A DNA stretch of 64,000 nt from Eukaryota sp. TZLM1-RC (Eukaryota > Metamonada: BaSk clade), in NCBI GenBank assembly GCA_040285825.1, contig JAUPSS010000008.1, positions 1,116,001 to 1,180,000 of the forward strand, in the 5' to 3' direction. Each line of letters starts with the position of its first letter. Position 1 is the first letter of the stretch. The notes below the pieces were generated by a model. That model was given only the letters and a program-made list of their open reading frames with translations, searched no databases and had not been told where the DNA came from. The position numbers were made by a program, and so were the translations under genes. Shown here in pieces: positions 20,450 through 30,327 of this stretch.

Positions 20450-22327
20450 CAAGAGGAGCGTAGCCAGCTTCTGTTGCTCCGTGAATGAGCAAGAGGATCT
20501 CGGGACGCAGGACCGGCGGTACTAGAATCTTATGATCAGAAGTTAGCTTCAGGCCAGACTGGGGGTCGATCTTGCATGAGGCAAAGAGGGGGGTCGTTGT
20601 CAGAGAGTTTCTGCTGGGCCTTGAATAATTTATTCAGCACGGCTTGGGCCGGGCAACTTTTTGGAGCGGGCGGAAGGTGGTCTGAGCTAGCAGAGGAATC
20701 ATCGGGAATGGCAGCAGTAATGGCTGATACGGTATGTTCGTCGCTGTCAGAAGAGATGTCAATCATTGCTGAATCAGAACCGAATCTTTGATCATGTTCA
20801 TCATCTTCAGACATGAATTGGGAACGGAGGAAACGGGGATGATCAAATACTTCTGGGTGGAGTTCAAAGATCTCTCTGCGGGTAGGCAAGTGGAACTGGG
20901 AACTAGGAAGGTAGTAAGTGGGGAGATAGTCTGAGCAGCGGTTGATGTCTATGAAGGCCTAACGACCATCTCTATAGCTAATGATTTCGAGAACTTTATC
21001 TCGAATAATGAAGTTGAGACAGGAGCGGTATTGAGTAGGGCTGTCAAACAGCAGGGAACGGATGTCCTCGAAGTGAGAGCAAACCTGAGAAGTTTCTAGT
21101 ATGAATTGGGGTTCATCTTCGGTTCCAAGGACTGAGTAATAGTCCAGCGGCAAATAGTGGTAGTGAATTCCTCTATCACGAGGGTCTATTCGATGGCTAT
21201 AAACCATCTCCAGGCATGGAATGGCTATGGGACAGGGAGTGACCTCGTCATCGTCGTAATGGTAGACGGAGTGGATCTCAGGTTTAATTAGGCAAAGGAG
21301 AATGAAGGAAGTGATGTCTCGAGATGAGAGCAAGGTGTAGTCGGCGTAAAAGGGGTCAGGGAGAGGTTGGTGAACGGTTAAAGCGGGGCATTTAGGAGTA
21401 GGTCTCAGGTCAGAGTATGTCAGGGCGGTAGGAAGTAAGCAGAAGTCGTATAGCTGTTCACCGAAAGGGATGCCAGTATGTGGGTCGGGGGTCCAAGGGA
21501 AATGGTCACATTTGGGGGAGTTGGGGCATTCTTTGGGGCTGCAAGGAGGAGGGGTTGAATCGTGAAAGCAGCAACTGCTTCGATTAGCGAGTTTCCAGAG
21601 GTTGGGGAAATACGACGGTGGTGAATCATTATTCAAGTACGATTGATTGATTAGGAGGTGGTATCGGTGGGTGAGGTGACGGTTTCTTTCCCAGCTAAAA
21701 GAGGCTATGTGAGTAGGGAGGGGAATCAAATGGAAAATATGCGCGTGGTCAATTAGAGTTCCTAAGGTGACATTAGGATGAATGTAGTTGAGGATAATGG
21801 GGTGAGCGTTCAGGAGCATAACCTCGGGGAGGTAGTCTAATCGGGGCTTCTTGGGGTGCTGGAAGTATATACGGGAGTTTCAGTTGGCCTGTTGGACCAA
21901 ATCATTAACCTTGATGTTTCTAGCATATAGGCCAAGGGGTTCAGCATCGGTAGGAATGGACGCGGGTAGGGGGTCGAAAGCAGCTTTGCCAAAGTCTCTT
22001 GGAGCAGTAGTGTTGACAAACAGGAGTGGTAGATCAGTTGAGAGGACGAAGAAGCGGGCGGAAGAGGGAGAGAGTAGTTCGTGAGGTTCGGGATTCAGAT
22101 TATATTGAATGAAGTGTTTGCGGAAGTTGAGGTAGGCAGTCACGGAATGCTCAGGACGGAGGGCGGAAGGATGATGGGTTCTACGAGCGGTATCAAAGTC
22201 AATGTCGTACCAATGAGGGGAAGAGTGCGTCAGATCGTCGAGGTTCAGGTAATCCCACAGAGGAGATCTGGCCGATCCTAGATGAGTCATCATGCAGCAC
22301 AGGGCGGGCGAAGGATTGTCAAAAACA
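20450..22327 (-). pseudogene. Ty3-B unknown region between RNase H and integrase (~550 extra residues)
   Basis: Three open stretches (21880-22293, 20959-21819, 20536-20889) share one frame and are joined by single stop codons, so they were once continuous with RNase H upstream. Contents in order: LWDYLNLDDLTHSSPHWYD, a hydrophobic/aromatic module (SARFFVLSTDLPLLFVNTT), a Cys-rich patch (SSCCFHDSTPPPCSPKEC), an aromatic-rich part (GIHYHYLPLDYYSVLG), an acidic Ser-rich linker (MIDISSDSDE), then the start of the integrase zinc domain. Ty3-A and Ty3-C have only about 100 residues at this place. I recognise no domain. Confidence 0.65.
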
Positions 22328-22826
22328 CTTCAGGTCTTCTTCTCTTCTTTTTCCTTCTTCTTTGAAGCTGTTTCGACATAGTTAGCCCTAGATAAGTAGT
22401 CAGCCCAGTAGTTCTTAGTTCCTTCAATGTGAACACAGTCGAAGGAGAAGGACTGAAAGACGGGGATCCATCGGAGAACAACTCGATTGTTGTCGGGGCA
22501 AGAGAACAAATAGGCAAGGTTCTTGTGATCGCAGAAAATGGTTAGATGCTTAGTCAGAAGATATGACGATAGATTGGGTTGGTTCAACGTCATAACAATA
22601 GCGAAAAGCTTTTTCTGGAGGGTGGACCATCGCTGTTGTGAAGGAGTCAGAATACGTGAGTAGAAAGACACGGGCATTACCTTGCGTTTTGAAAGGCAGG
22701 TTCCTGGGGGGGGGAAGGTTCTAACTTTTTCCAGACAATACCAGCGATAGCTTTGTCGGATGCATCGGTGGACACAAGAATTGTGTCATCTGGGTCAGGT
22801 AAGGCGAGAGGAAGGCCATTAATCAC
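22328..22826 (-). pseudogene. Ty3-B RNase H
   Basis: VSTDASDKAIAGIVW, STLQKKLFAI, FCDHKNLAYLF and NYWADYLSRA mark an RNase H domain; the Glu usually in QKEL is Lys (QKKL). A run of nine G near 22708 may shift the frame between the first and second motifs. It is directly preceded by gag because PR and RT are deleted. Confidence 0.75.
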
Positions 22827-22867
22827 CATTTATTTGATGTTGTTAAAGCATTGGAGTTCTTGAGGTC

Positions 22868-23650
22868 CTAACTTGATGCGACAGAGATATAGGATGAAAT
22901 TGCTTCTTCAGCGGTTGGGGCAGACAGATTGAGTTTCAGAGATTGGAGCTTGTGATAAGCTTCAGCTGAGTCTTCAAAACGGCAAAAGGATAACAAATGG
23001 GAAAGAACGGCTTCGGGGTCGTTGGGGTCGATTCCTTCGAAGATCTCGAAGGTTTCCAACACTTCGGGGGCAATACTACATAACACATACGGCAGCATAG
23101 CTTGATGAAGCTGATTTTCAGAAACAAGGCGGCGCTTTTCAAAAGTAGCAACATTAGTCGTGTCAGAGGAGTCAGAAGGCGGGTCTTGACTATCTTCAAA
23201 ATCCATCTCGGAGGGAAGTTTGAAGTTTCGAGGGTTTAAGGTCGAACTAGGTTTTCTTGTTCTAGTGGAGACAGGGGTAGATTCGGAGGTGTCTTCAGTA
23301 CTCAATTCGGAATTCTCGGTGAGAGAAAGTCTGGATTTCAAGGCAGCAACTTCTTGAGTGAGAGCCCGGATGGTTTCTCGGTCAGAATCACAGGAGGAGG
23401 ACTCGGTTGCTTTCGAGCCGAAGGGAGACTGTGAGTGAGTAGAAGACGGATATCTTCTTGTCATGTCTGACGAGACATGATTGGAGGACATACGGGATGC
23501 GTACACCTTAAGCGCTTCCACATACTGGGAGATGGCTACTCGACCAGTGTGTTGTAAATACGGAGCGACTTGAGGGTACCTGGCTACGGAGGTGGATTCT
23601 CTTGAGTCCACAGTAATTACTGTTGGCTTTAGTGCACGTTGGTTTTCCAT
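22868..23650 (-). CDS. Ty3-B gag, 3'-truncated, starting inside the LTR
   Basis: ATG at 23650 lies in the 5' LTR and its first ten codons (MENQRALKPT) are the last 30 bases of the LTR; the frame continues without a gap (VITVDSRES). About 260 codons: an N-terminal region, a heptad-like stretch (ETIRALTQEVAALKSRLSLTE), a Ser/Thr-rich linker, then helical capsid-like sequence (FEIFEGIDPNDPEAVLSHLLSFCRF). No zinc knuckle is present because of the deletion that removes PR-RT. The hydrophobic extension upstream of 23650 is LTR sequence and not a protein. Confidence 0.7.
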   Translation of the reverse strand: MENQRALKPTVITVDSRESTSVARYPQVAPYLQHTGRVAISQYVEALKVYASRMSSNHVSSDMTRRYPSSTHSQSPFGSKATESSSCDSDRETIRALTQEVAALKSRLSLTENSELSTEDTSESTPVSTRTRKPSSTLNPRNFKLPSEMDFEDSQDPPSDSSDTTNVATFEKRRLVSENQLHQAMLPYVLCSIAPEVLETFEIFEGIDPNDPEAVLSHLLSFCRFEDSAEAYHKLQSLKLNLSAPTAEEAISSYISVASS

Positions 23651-23791
23651 AAACGAATAAAAACAGATGTTTATAGAATAGAGGTAGAAAATCAAATATA
23701 AACTAAACAATAACAAATTTAAACTAGTGATGACGTGATACATCACGTCATACTTTCCGAAATTGGCAAGAAGTGTTTAGCCTGGCTAACA
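23621..23791 (-). repeat. Ty3-B 5' LTR
   Basis: 171 bp, almost identical to 19062-19232. Carries the gag start codon 30 bp from its end and the same TGACGT palindrome. No sequence beginning with TGG (the usual tRNA primer-binding site) follows it. Confidence 0.9.
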
Positions 23792-23795
23792 CCAC

Positions 23796-24372
23796 CACGT
23801 GGTCCAATTTTACCACCATGTGGACCACGTGGTGCCACCATGGTGGTTTTCTTGGTGGTCAATTTCATTTCATTATTCCTTTCTCCTTTTTTTGTTCCAA
23901 ACACCATGGCCTGGTAGCAAACACCCTGTATTTGAATACATTTCCCCTAATAATGCTTATGATGAAGTGGACTATTCGAGAGGACTCCTACATGCCATAT
24001 GTGACTTTTATTCATATGGATGAATGCTGAAATAGTAAAAATGATGGAAGAGATGGAATAAATTGCAGATGCAGTAGTTGCAGAGGCTGTCAACGAGCAG
24101 GACCAAGCAGCAGATTATTCACTGCATGAGGAACTCCTACCGATCCTTGTTATGTCGGAGGACATTGAGGAGGAATGATATGATCTCAAATGCGTTTTTC
24201 TTTCGGTAGTTGAGTTATGGGTTTAGTATTTGTTAGTGGAAATAAACATGTTTTATTCATAATGATTTGACAATGTCAGAAGGTAACTGCATTTTATGGG
24301 CTAAAAAATACACCACCATGTGGACCACGCGGTGGTACATGGTGGTTGGTGCCACTGCGTGGTCAGAATTCC
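23796..24372. mobile_element. DNA-transposon relic with CCACGTGG-rich imperfect terminal inverted repeats
   Basis: The left 60 bp and the right 70 bp are built of interleaved CCACCATG, GTGGACCACG and GGTGCCAC words in opposite orientation. Between them a coding relic reads EYISPNNAYDEVDYSRGLLHAICDFYSYG and, after a break, an acidic helical C-terminus (AVVAEAVNEQDQAADYSLHE...MSEDIEEE) followed by an AATAAA-containing 3' end. This looks like the C-terminus of a transposase, but I cannot name the superfamily. LINE2 lies to the left (through Ty3-B) and LINE1 to the right. Confidence 0.45.
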
Positions 24373-24990
24373 GAACACTGTTCAGATCATTTTCATACAT
24401 TCCAGTCAATCGTTTCGGTAATGTTCGAAGAGTGTAGTTAAATTTCAAAAATTCTTTTCTTGATTATTGCCATTGAGTGATTGGTGATTGGGGAAAGCAT
24501 CGACTCCTATTTCCTACATCAATTTTTCAAATTTCTTCATCTAATGCAAAAACAGTGGAACTTTGCGTTGTCATTAATAAATCTTCCCAATCGGCAAATC
24601 TTTCAGAACACTCAAAAATTTTATTTCTACATCCACCAATAAAAGCTAACAAAGTAAGAATAGAAGCCTTCGTCCAACCTAAACCGCCAAAATGTGGACT
24701 TGGATAGGCATGATCTGGAATTTGGAACATCTTACATCCCAGTAATTGTGACAAGACTTTTGCACGCAATCCATCAAGCCTCTGGGCCAAAGGCCTAGTG
24801 ATAAGAGGACTTGGAGATTGAAATATATGATTAAAGTTGGAATTAAAATATGGTCTTATAATGGTAAATTTGATATATTTCTGTATACTATGTCCCTCTT
24901 TTCGGCAGTTGGAACATTTGTGAGAACCTTTATTCTTTCTTGAACAATCTCTATTTTCTACAAGATTTTCAGAAATTTCTTGATCAGACA
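24373..24990 (-). mobile_element. LINE1 fragment (thumb region)
   Basis: Encodes GLGWTKASILTLLAFIGGCRN and FADWEDLLMTTQSSTVFAL, close to LINE1 copies at 10500 and 48900, and the LRTLPKRLTGMYENDL segment. Its left edge meets a zinc-knuckle-like stretch, CSNCRKEGHS, that is not seen at this place in the other LINE1 copies. Frames are broken. Confidence 0.75.
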
Positions 24991-25372
24991 ATTTTTATTC
25001 AAAATTGAAGAGGAAAGAGGGTGGGGAGGAAAAGTGAATTTGGTTTGGAATTAAATCAGAAACTATAAAAGGCTTTTTCGACATTCTGTTATACATTTTG
25101 GACATGTTATATTACATTTGTTGTAAACAACTCAAGGTAATTCCATGGTTATTGAAGTAAAAAATGTCAAATCGATACTGTAACGAGTATCGAGATATCG
25201 ATGATAACTGACTTTTTCAAGAAATCAGCATCGATCGATTATCGCTTAGTATCAATCGACGATGATCGAATCAACGATTCAATATTGGCATTCCCTGCTT
25301 GTGTCAACCTTTGTTGAATTTTTGAGTTGCCAAAACATCAAATTGTTTTACAGAATTTCAAAATAACAAAAA
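24991..25372. other. Intergenic stretch
   Basis: No supported gene. It contains a GATCGAT/ATCGAT-rich segment (25180-25280) with several short inverted words, of unknown meaning. Confidence 0.4.
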
Positions 25373-26117
25373 CTACTTCAACAGCGCAAGGGCTTTGCGC
25401 ATGTGGAAGCTTTCAGCTACACTCTCATCATCAACATAAGTCTTACAAACTGTGTTAGGATAAAAGTTCTTGTACTTGTAAGAAACCTTCTTGTGGTTCT
25501 TGATGTATAAGCCATCGTCATCACCAACTTCAACAAGCTTATGAACAAACTTGTCTTTAATACACCACTCCATTTCTTGATGGTACTCATGGTTGTCGTA
25601 GACAGCGATTTTAGTACCACGGTAGTTTGTGCACTGAACCTCGCCTACCTTCATTTTTTCCATTTTTTCTGCATCATCAGGAGGGAGCATGGTCTGGATT
25701 GCAGTAGAGAAGATTGCAGAAAGGAACTGATTCTTGAAACGAACACATTCAGTACCCGTAGTATCATTGTGGAAATAAAAGTAATCGGTGTTACCAATGT
25801 ACCAGATGCGTCCAGTAACATCATCCTCTAAAGTTTCAACATACGCTTTAATGTTTTTGGTGTCAAATGCCATGTATTGTTCATCATCATTGAAAAATCC
25901 CCCTTCAGAACTTTGAACTGTAAACTGTTTGTGCAGTCCACTGCGTAGAGTGAAGGCCAAGACAGCGATAACAGCAATGGCTAGTAAGCTACCTCCAGTG
26001 ATGGTGACCACCATCAAATTGCTTTTCCTGAAATGAGAATAGATGAATAGCAAACTTGGGGTAGTTGGGGGTCGCAGTAGGATCAGATAGAGGAAGGTAG
26101 GAGTCGTTGTCTGTCAT
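25373..26117 (-). CDS. Single-pass (type II) membrane protein, unknown family, one 28-nt intron
   Basis: Exon 1 is 26056-26117 (ATG at 26117; MTDNDSYLPLSDPTATPNYP), the intron is 26028-26055, and exon 2 is 25373-26027. The N-terminal ~22 residues are polar, then a membrane segment (VTITGGSLLAIAVIAVLAFTL), then a ~190-residue ectodomain with four Cys, acidic patches and the conserved blocks IWYIGNTDYFYFHNDTTGTEC, CTNYRGTKIAVYD and VSYKYKNFYPNTVCKTYVDD. The spliced frame is intact. I chose this start because the paralogue at 15635 shares the same exon 1 and intron. Function unknown; a secreted/luminal binding domain is plausible. Confidence 0.75.
26028..26055 (-). other. Predicted 28-nt spliceosomal intron
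   Basis: Minus strand GTTTGCTATT...CATTTCAG, 28 nt, phase 2. It has a pyrimidine-rich 3' end. Equivalent intron in the paralogue at 15697-15724. Confidence 0.7.
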
Positions 26118-26159
26118 TGAGATAAACAGTTAGAAAAATTGAATTATCAATAAATTTTC

Positions 26160-26830
26160 TTTGGTAAAACAAACTCATAAATCATTGTTGCACCAAATTC
26201 AATGAACCAAGATTTCCTCTAGAAATACCTGATCTGCTTGCTATCTCGCCATTGCTTCTCTTATTCTATAAAGGAACCGAGGTAATCTATTAATTATGGC
26301 AAAATGAATTCGCAACCGCCACAAAGGACATCAAATCTCTTCATTGTTTTTCTTGAACCAATTTTTGGATTCTACTAATAGTCATCCGTTTATGGAAAAT
26401 GGAAAAGCAATAAACACAAGTGGTCTGTTTCTATCAGTATTAGCTTTTTTTGAAATAAATGTATTTATTAGAAAACTTATACATCAGTATTAGCTTCTTC
26501 AATAAGTTTGTCACATTTTCTGAGTTTCTCACTTGCTATATATTCCAGAGCTTTTTAGGATTATGGTTCCTTCTTTGAACCAAAATGCCATTTGCAACAT
26601 TGGAGGAGAGAAAATCAACAATAATTTTAGAGTTATCAGTATAATCGCAGTAAAGATCACCTCTATCATCAGAACCAAACTTGTTTAATGGTGGGGTTTC
26701 TCTGAGCAAAGGCTCCTTAATACATAAGATTCTTGCATTTCTTGCCGTATCAAAACAGTGTGCCTGAAAGCATCATGTAATGAAGGCCGATAAGTTATGT
26801 CTCTGTGACACTTATTTTTGTTTGATAAAT
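26160..26830 (-). mobile_element. LINE1 3' fragment, badly decayed
   Basis: The minus strand carries the end of the LINE1 protein (ARQQADQ...EEILVQ-like codons near 26200-26260, RINRLPRF-like near 26270-26310), the NTQLVF-like and KEKxxRK-like segments further right, and DDRGDLY near 26650. Many indels; includes an A/T-rich insertion near 26450. The distal end near 26830 reads HDAF(R) as in the other copies. Confidence 0.6.
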
Positions 26831-27486
26831 TTAAGCTATTTTAAATTACAATATTACTACTAATTCATGTCTTCCGTTAAAGACTCCGTCCATTCGTTGA
26901 TACGAGAGCAGTCCTCATTGATTTCTTCCAAAAATATCTTCGCCTTCAATCCAATATAATTCGTCGATATCTAGTACATTGAGTCGGTCATCAAACTCTT
27001 CTTTATAAATGTGCCAAAGACTTACCTCAAAACATAGAAGTAGAATGAACTTCAAATAAAATTCATGAATAATCTTGTTCATTTAGGTTGTTTCTTGACT
27101 TTGTGTCTAATAAACTATCACTTGTTGAGTTATTAAATGATTCCTTTAATGTGGACCTATTGAAAGTCTTTCAACTAGAATGGATTTTACTGATGGCAAT
27201 TGTGTTGATCTCATAGTATTTTACTTAGATTATCCTGATAAAGATAATCAAGGGTCTCCATTCATTATTTTTGCTCGCTTCTGTCTAAAAGTTACGATCC
27301 TATAAATGGTGAACAAACTTCTGGAATATTGGAATATAGCATAATCTACATAGAAACTGTATTGATTAACTGTATTGATGCGCTTTTTAGAGCACTTGCA
27401 GCGATGGTCAAATGTTGAATTGAGAATGGATTATTGACAAGATCCATAATCATTCTTCATGCTGCAGATTCAAAAAACTTTAAAAA
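26831..27486. other. Intergenic, no gene seen
   Basis: AT-rich sequence without a frame or repeat that I can support. Confidence 0.4.
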
Positions 27487-27778
27487 ACCCATTTTCGATA
27501 AGCGGAAGACTATCAGTCGAAGCAGGAACTTCTTTGAATGACTTCCAAAAAATGGTTCAAGAAAAAACAATGAAAAGAATTAATCTTTTTATGGCGCTAT
27601 CGGATTCAATTTGCCAATATTAATAGATTACCTCGGTTTTTCAATCGAATTTAAGAAGCTTTAGCTAGTCAGCAAGCAGATCAAGATTTTGTAGAGGAAA
27701 TCTTGGTTCAATGATTTTCGTCCCATTAGTTATGAATTAATTTTATTATGTGTGCATGTTCAATATATATCTATATAT
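27487..27778 (+). mobile_element. LINE1 3' end scrap
   Basis: Matches the last ~250 bp of LINE1 (FSISGRLSVEAGTS...DFQKMVQEKTMKR, then RLPRFFNR and FVEEILVQ) and its 3' untranslated end to about AATATAT. 5'-truncated, as typical of LINE insertion. Confidence 0.75.
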
Positions 27779-28972
27779 TAAAAATTTGCAAACACTTACA
27801 AATGACTTTCAGCTTCAAAAGACCAAGTTCAAGATGGAAACATCAAGAAATGATATTTAGTGGTAATCAGTAAATTGAGTTTTTGAAACTACACACTAAT
27901 CGCAATTGCAAATATTCATGCAGATCAGAGTCTGAAGGAAGAACTCAGACGAAGTAAGTGACAAAGAGAATTGGGAAATTGTAATAAGATTTTGTTTTTA
28001 ATCGGATTAGTTTGACGAAAAGCAGGAAACAAATTTATACGGAAGAAATGTTCTAAAATAATTGTGATCAATGTCACTCAATTACGTAAAAAACGATCTT
28101 ACTCTTCGCTGCAAATGAAAATAATCAGCAACAAAATTGAAATCTCACCATGAATGTTTGATACCGTTTAAAGTGATCAGGACATTGGCAGTTGACGATA
28201 ATTGACATGTGCCCAGTCTTGGACAATCCAAATTTACATTTCAATGAATACAAAGAATGTTGTGAACAAAATGCTACAACTCGACCTTTCTTTATCAGAA
28301 AAGGATATATTTTGTGATTTGAAGCAAAAATGTGATACTTTGTCAAGTCCATGAAATTGCTGGTATTGGTGGAAGACTTTTGAAACATCAAAACAGAGGT
28401 TCATTGATAGAATTTCGCGACTTAAATTGCGAAATTAGCTTTTAGTGAAGAGAATATATAGTCATTAAGAAAATTGAACAAATCCAAGAGCGTAGTTGTT
28501 TATTATGTTTTCCCACAAAGAAAACCCACAACCTCTTGGACATATTCAGATGATGAAATGTACATATTGTTAAAAATTTAATGAAACGAAAACCTAATTT
28601 AAGTCATGAAGCTCAAGCAAACAAAGCAAAACATAGTTTTGATTGTCATATTCCTACACTCATAATAGGCACCAGTGTTCACCTCGAAAGAAGATAATTA
28701 ATTCCAACTTCGGCTTGACGTTGTTATTTACAAACAGCAGCTTATCGATGAAATTATTAAGAACAAAGGAATACATAATCAAAAGTTATCGTAGCAGTTG
28801 ACCCTGAACAGTAGCAAGCTGTATAAAATCATATTCGTTAAGTTTCAAGGAAAACATCAAGAAGAATTTATCTAAAAAAGGCACATCAAGAAGTATCAGA
28901 ACAGATCATCTAAATTGAAAATCGATAGGATTGTAAGCATAAACAAACCGAATAGGACTGGTTTGAAAGAGG
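27779..28972. other. Non-coding or unrecognised stretch left of Fanzor copy B
   Basis: The only notable frame is on the minus strand around 28125-28391, with Cys/His-rich text (CSQHSLYSLKCKFG, NCQCPDHFKRY) that could be a transposase relic; no start or continuation supports it. Otherwise nothing seen. Confidence 0.35.
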
Positions 28973-29229
28973 TAGAGTTTTTCAGGATGTCGAACCAGCC
29001 TTTGAAATTTGTTGACTCTCTCGGAACCGTCTCTCTTTTCGTCTGCGGTTATCAAACTCAATTATTTTCCATTTCTGGCGATTACTTTCCCAGTACACTT
29101 TCCTCCTGACCAAATTGCAATGGTTCAAATATTGGTTGAAAGAGTGTTTACTGGGTGAAGGTTTTGTCATATATATTCTGACAGATGGACCAGGGATAAC
29201 TCCACATTGATTATCATTTAAGAAGTAAC

Positions 29230-30327
29230 TGTTGTTGTTGAACTCAAATTGAATTAGTAGGTTTCTTTGTATTTCGACTGATGACGTGATACTCATTTAT
29301 GAATCAGTTTTATTGATAAACGCAGATTTCTCTCCCCTTAGTGTGTTCATCTACCTAACGGCATCAATAATTATTGGCCCTTCTTATTTCAGATCACTGT
29401 TCCTTCTGTCAACCTCCCGTCTCTTTCTTCCATGAAAGTTGAAAGTGTTCTCTTGTTCCTACAAGAGTGGAAGATCTATTCCTCTGTGACTTCTAAGAAA
29501 GAGCTTGTTCCAGCAAGACTCTTGGTCGATTCTTTTCTGTTAGAGTCCCTATCTCTCCAGAAATCCGACGTCTCTTCCAGTGACGATGTTCTTCTTAGAC
29601 ATCTACAATCTGTCGTATCGTTCGCCACGTACGAAGATTTTAGTCTGGCTATGTCAGAACTGAAGCTTGATGTCCGTATTGGTGACGTCCGAGAACGTAT
29701 GTCCTGTTACCTGCGACGTTTCCTCCAGGTAAAGAGTAGGGCTTCTGGACTGAAGTTACCAGACACAGCTTTTCTGAATCGATTTGCCAGAGGAATTCTT
29801 CCCATAGGTCTTCAACGTTCTCTACTAGCGAGAATTCGAGATGATGTATTCCCAGATCTTAACTCTCTTGTCGAAACCGCTACTGATGAGCTGTTGGACT
29901 GCTCTAGGGTTGCTTCATGGACTCGTGGTTTCAACACCTCAGTGAATGATGTGGAACGTACGGCTGGCACTAAAACGACGTCCTCTTGGCGCTCTCAGGA
30001 TTTAAAAAAATCAATCGTGCTTCAAGTGCCACAAGCCTGGACACATCTCCGGCGATTGTCCAACTAAAATCAAACATGAGGTAAATTATTTGTGTCACAC
30101 AAACGATGCACCAAAGAGTTTAAAAAACACCATATCTTCCCTCTATTGAGCCAGTACTGTATTTGTCCTCAGAAAAGTGGGAAAAAGCAGTGTTGTTGTT
30201 GAACTCAAATTGAATTAGTAGGTTTCTTTGTATTTCGACTGATGACGTGATACTCATTTATGAATCAATTTAATTGATAAACGCAGATTTCTCCCTCCTT
30301 CGTGTGTTCATCTGCCTAACGGCATCA
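29230..30327 (+). mobile_element. TR-GAG-like LTR element, copy 1 (older)
   Basis: 137-bp LTRs at 29230-29366 and 30191-30327 (TGTTGTTGTTG...CGGCATCA), target duplication TAAC on both sides (29226-29229, 30328-30331), and a purine tract GGGAAAAAGCAG before the 3' LTR. The only gene is gag. The LTRs differ at several positions, so this insertion is older than the copy at 60795. LTRs contain GATGACGTGATAC. No primer-binding site starting TGG follows the 5' LTR. It must depend on proteins from another element. Confidence 0.88.
29432..30067 (+). pseudogene. gag of TR-GAG copy 1, frameshifted at the zinc knuckle
   Basis: Nearly the same protein as 60996-61712 for its first ~190 residues (RLLVDSFLLESLSLQKSD; FARGILPIGLQRSLLARIRD). 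An extra A in an A-run near 30010 shifts the frame just before the CCHC knuckle, so the RNA-binding end is lost. Confidence 0.8.

Larger units (their letters stand above)
19062..23791 (-). mobile_element. Ty3-B: LTR retrotransposon, internally deleted (no PR-RT)
   Basis: Two 171-bp LTRs with TG...CA ends bound 4,730 bp, with a perfect 4-bp target duplication CCAC (19058-19061 and 23792-23795). Coding order on the minus strand: gag (start inside the 5' LTR), a jump to RNase H, a long unknown segment, integrase, chromodomain-like tail, polypurine tract, 3' LTR. Zinc knuckle, protease and RT are absent, so this is a deletion derivative. The LTRs differ at only a few positions. In-frame stops TGA (22328), TGA (near 21880) and TAG (near 20960) interrupt an otherwise continuous pol frame. 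Confidence 0.9.

Noticed and set aside
22868-23746. Hydrophobic N-terminal extension of the Ty3-B gag frame, read as a signal peptide
   Set aside because: The extension is LTR sequence read through from a non-ATG position; the ATG at 23650 gives a clean gag start.
25180-25280. ATCGAT-rich stretch as a possible CRISPR-like or satellite array
   Set aside because: Word spacing is irregular, there are no constant repeats and spacers, and such arrays are not expected in nuclear DNA.
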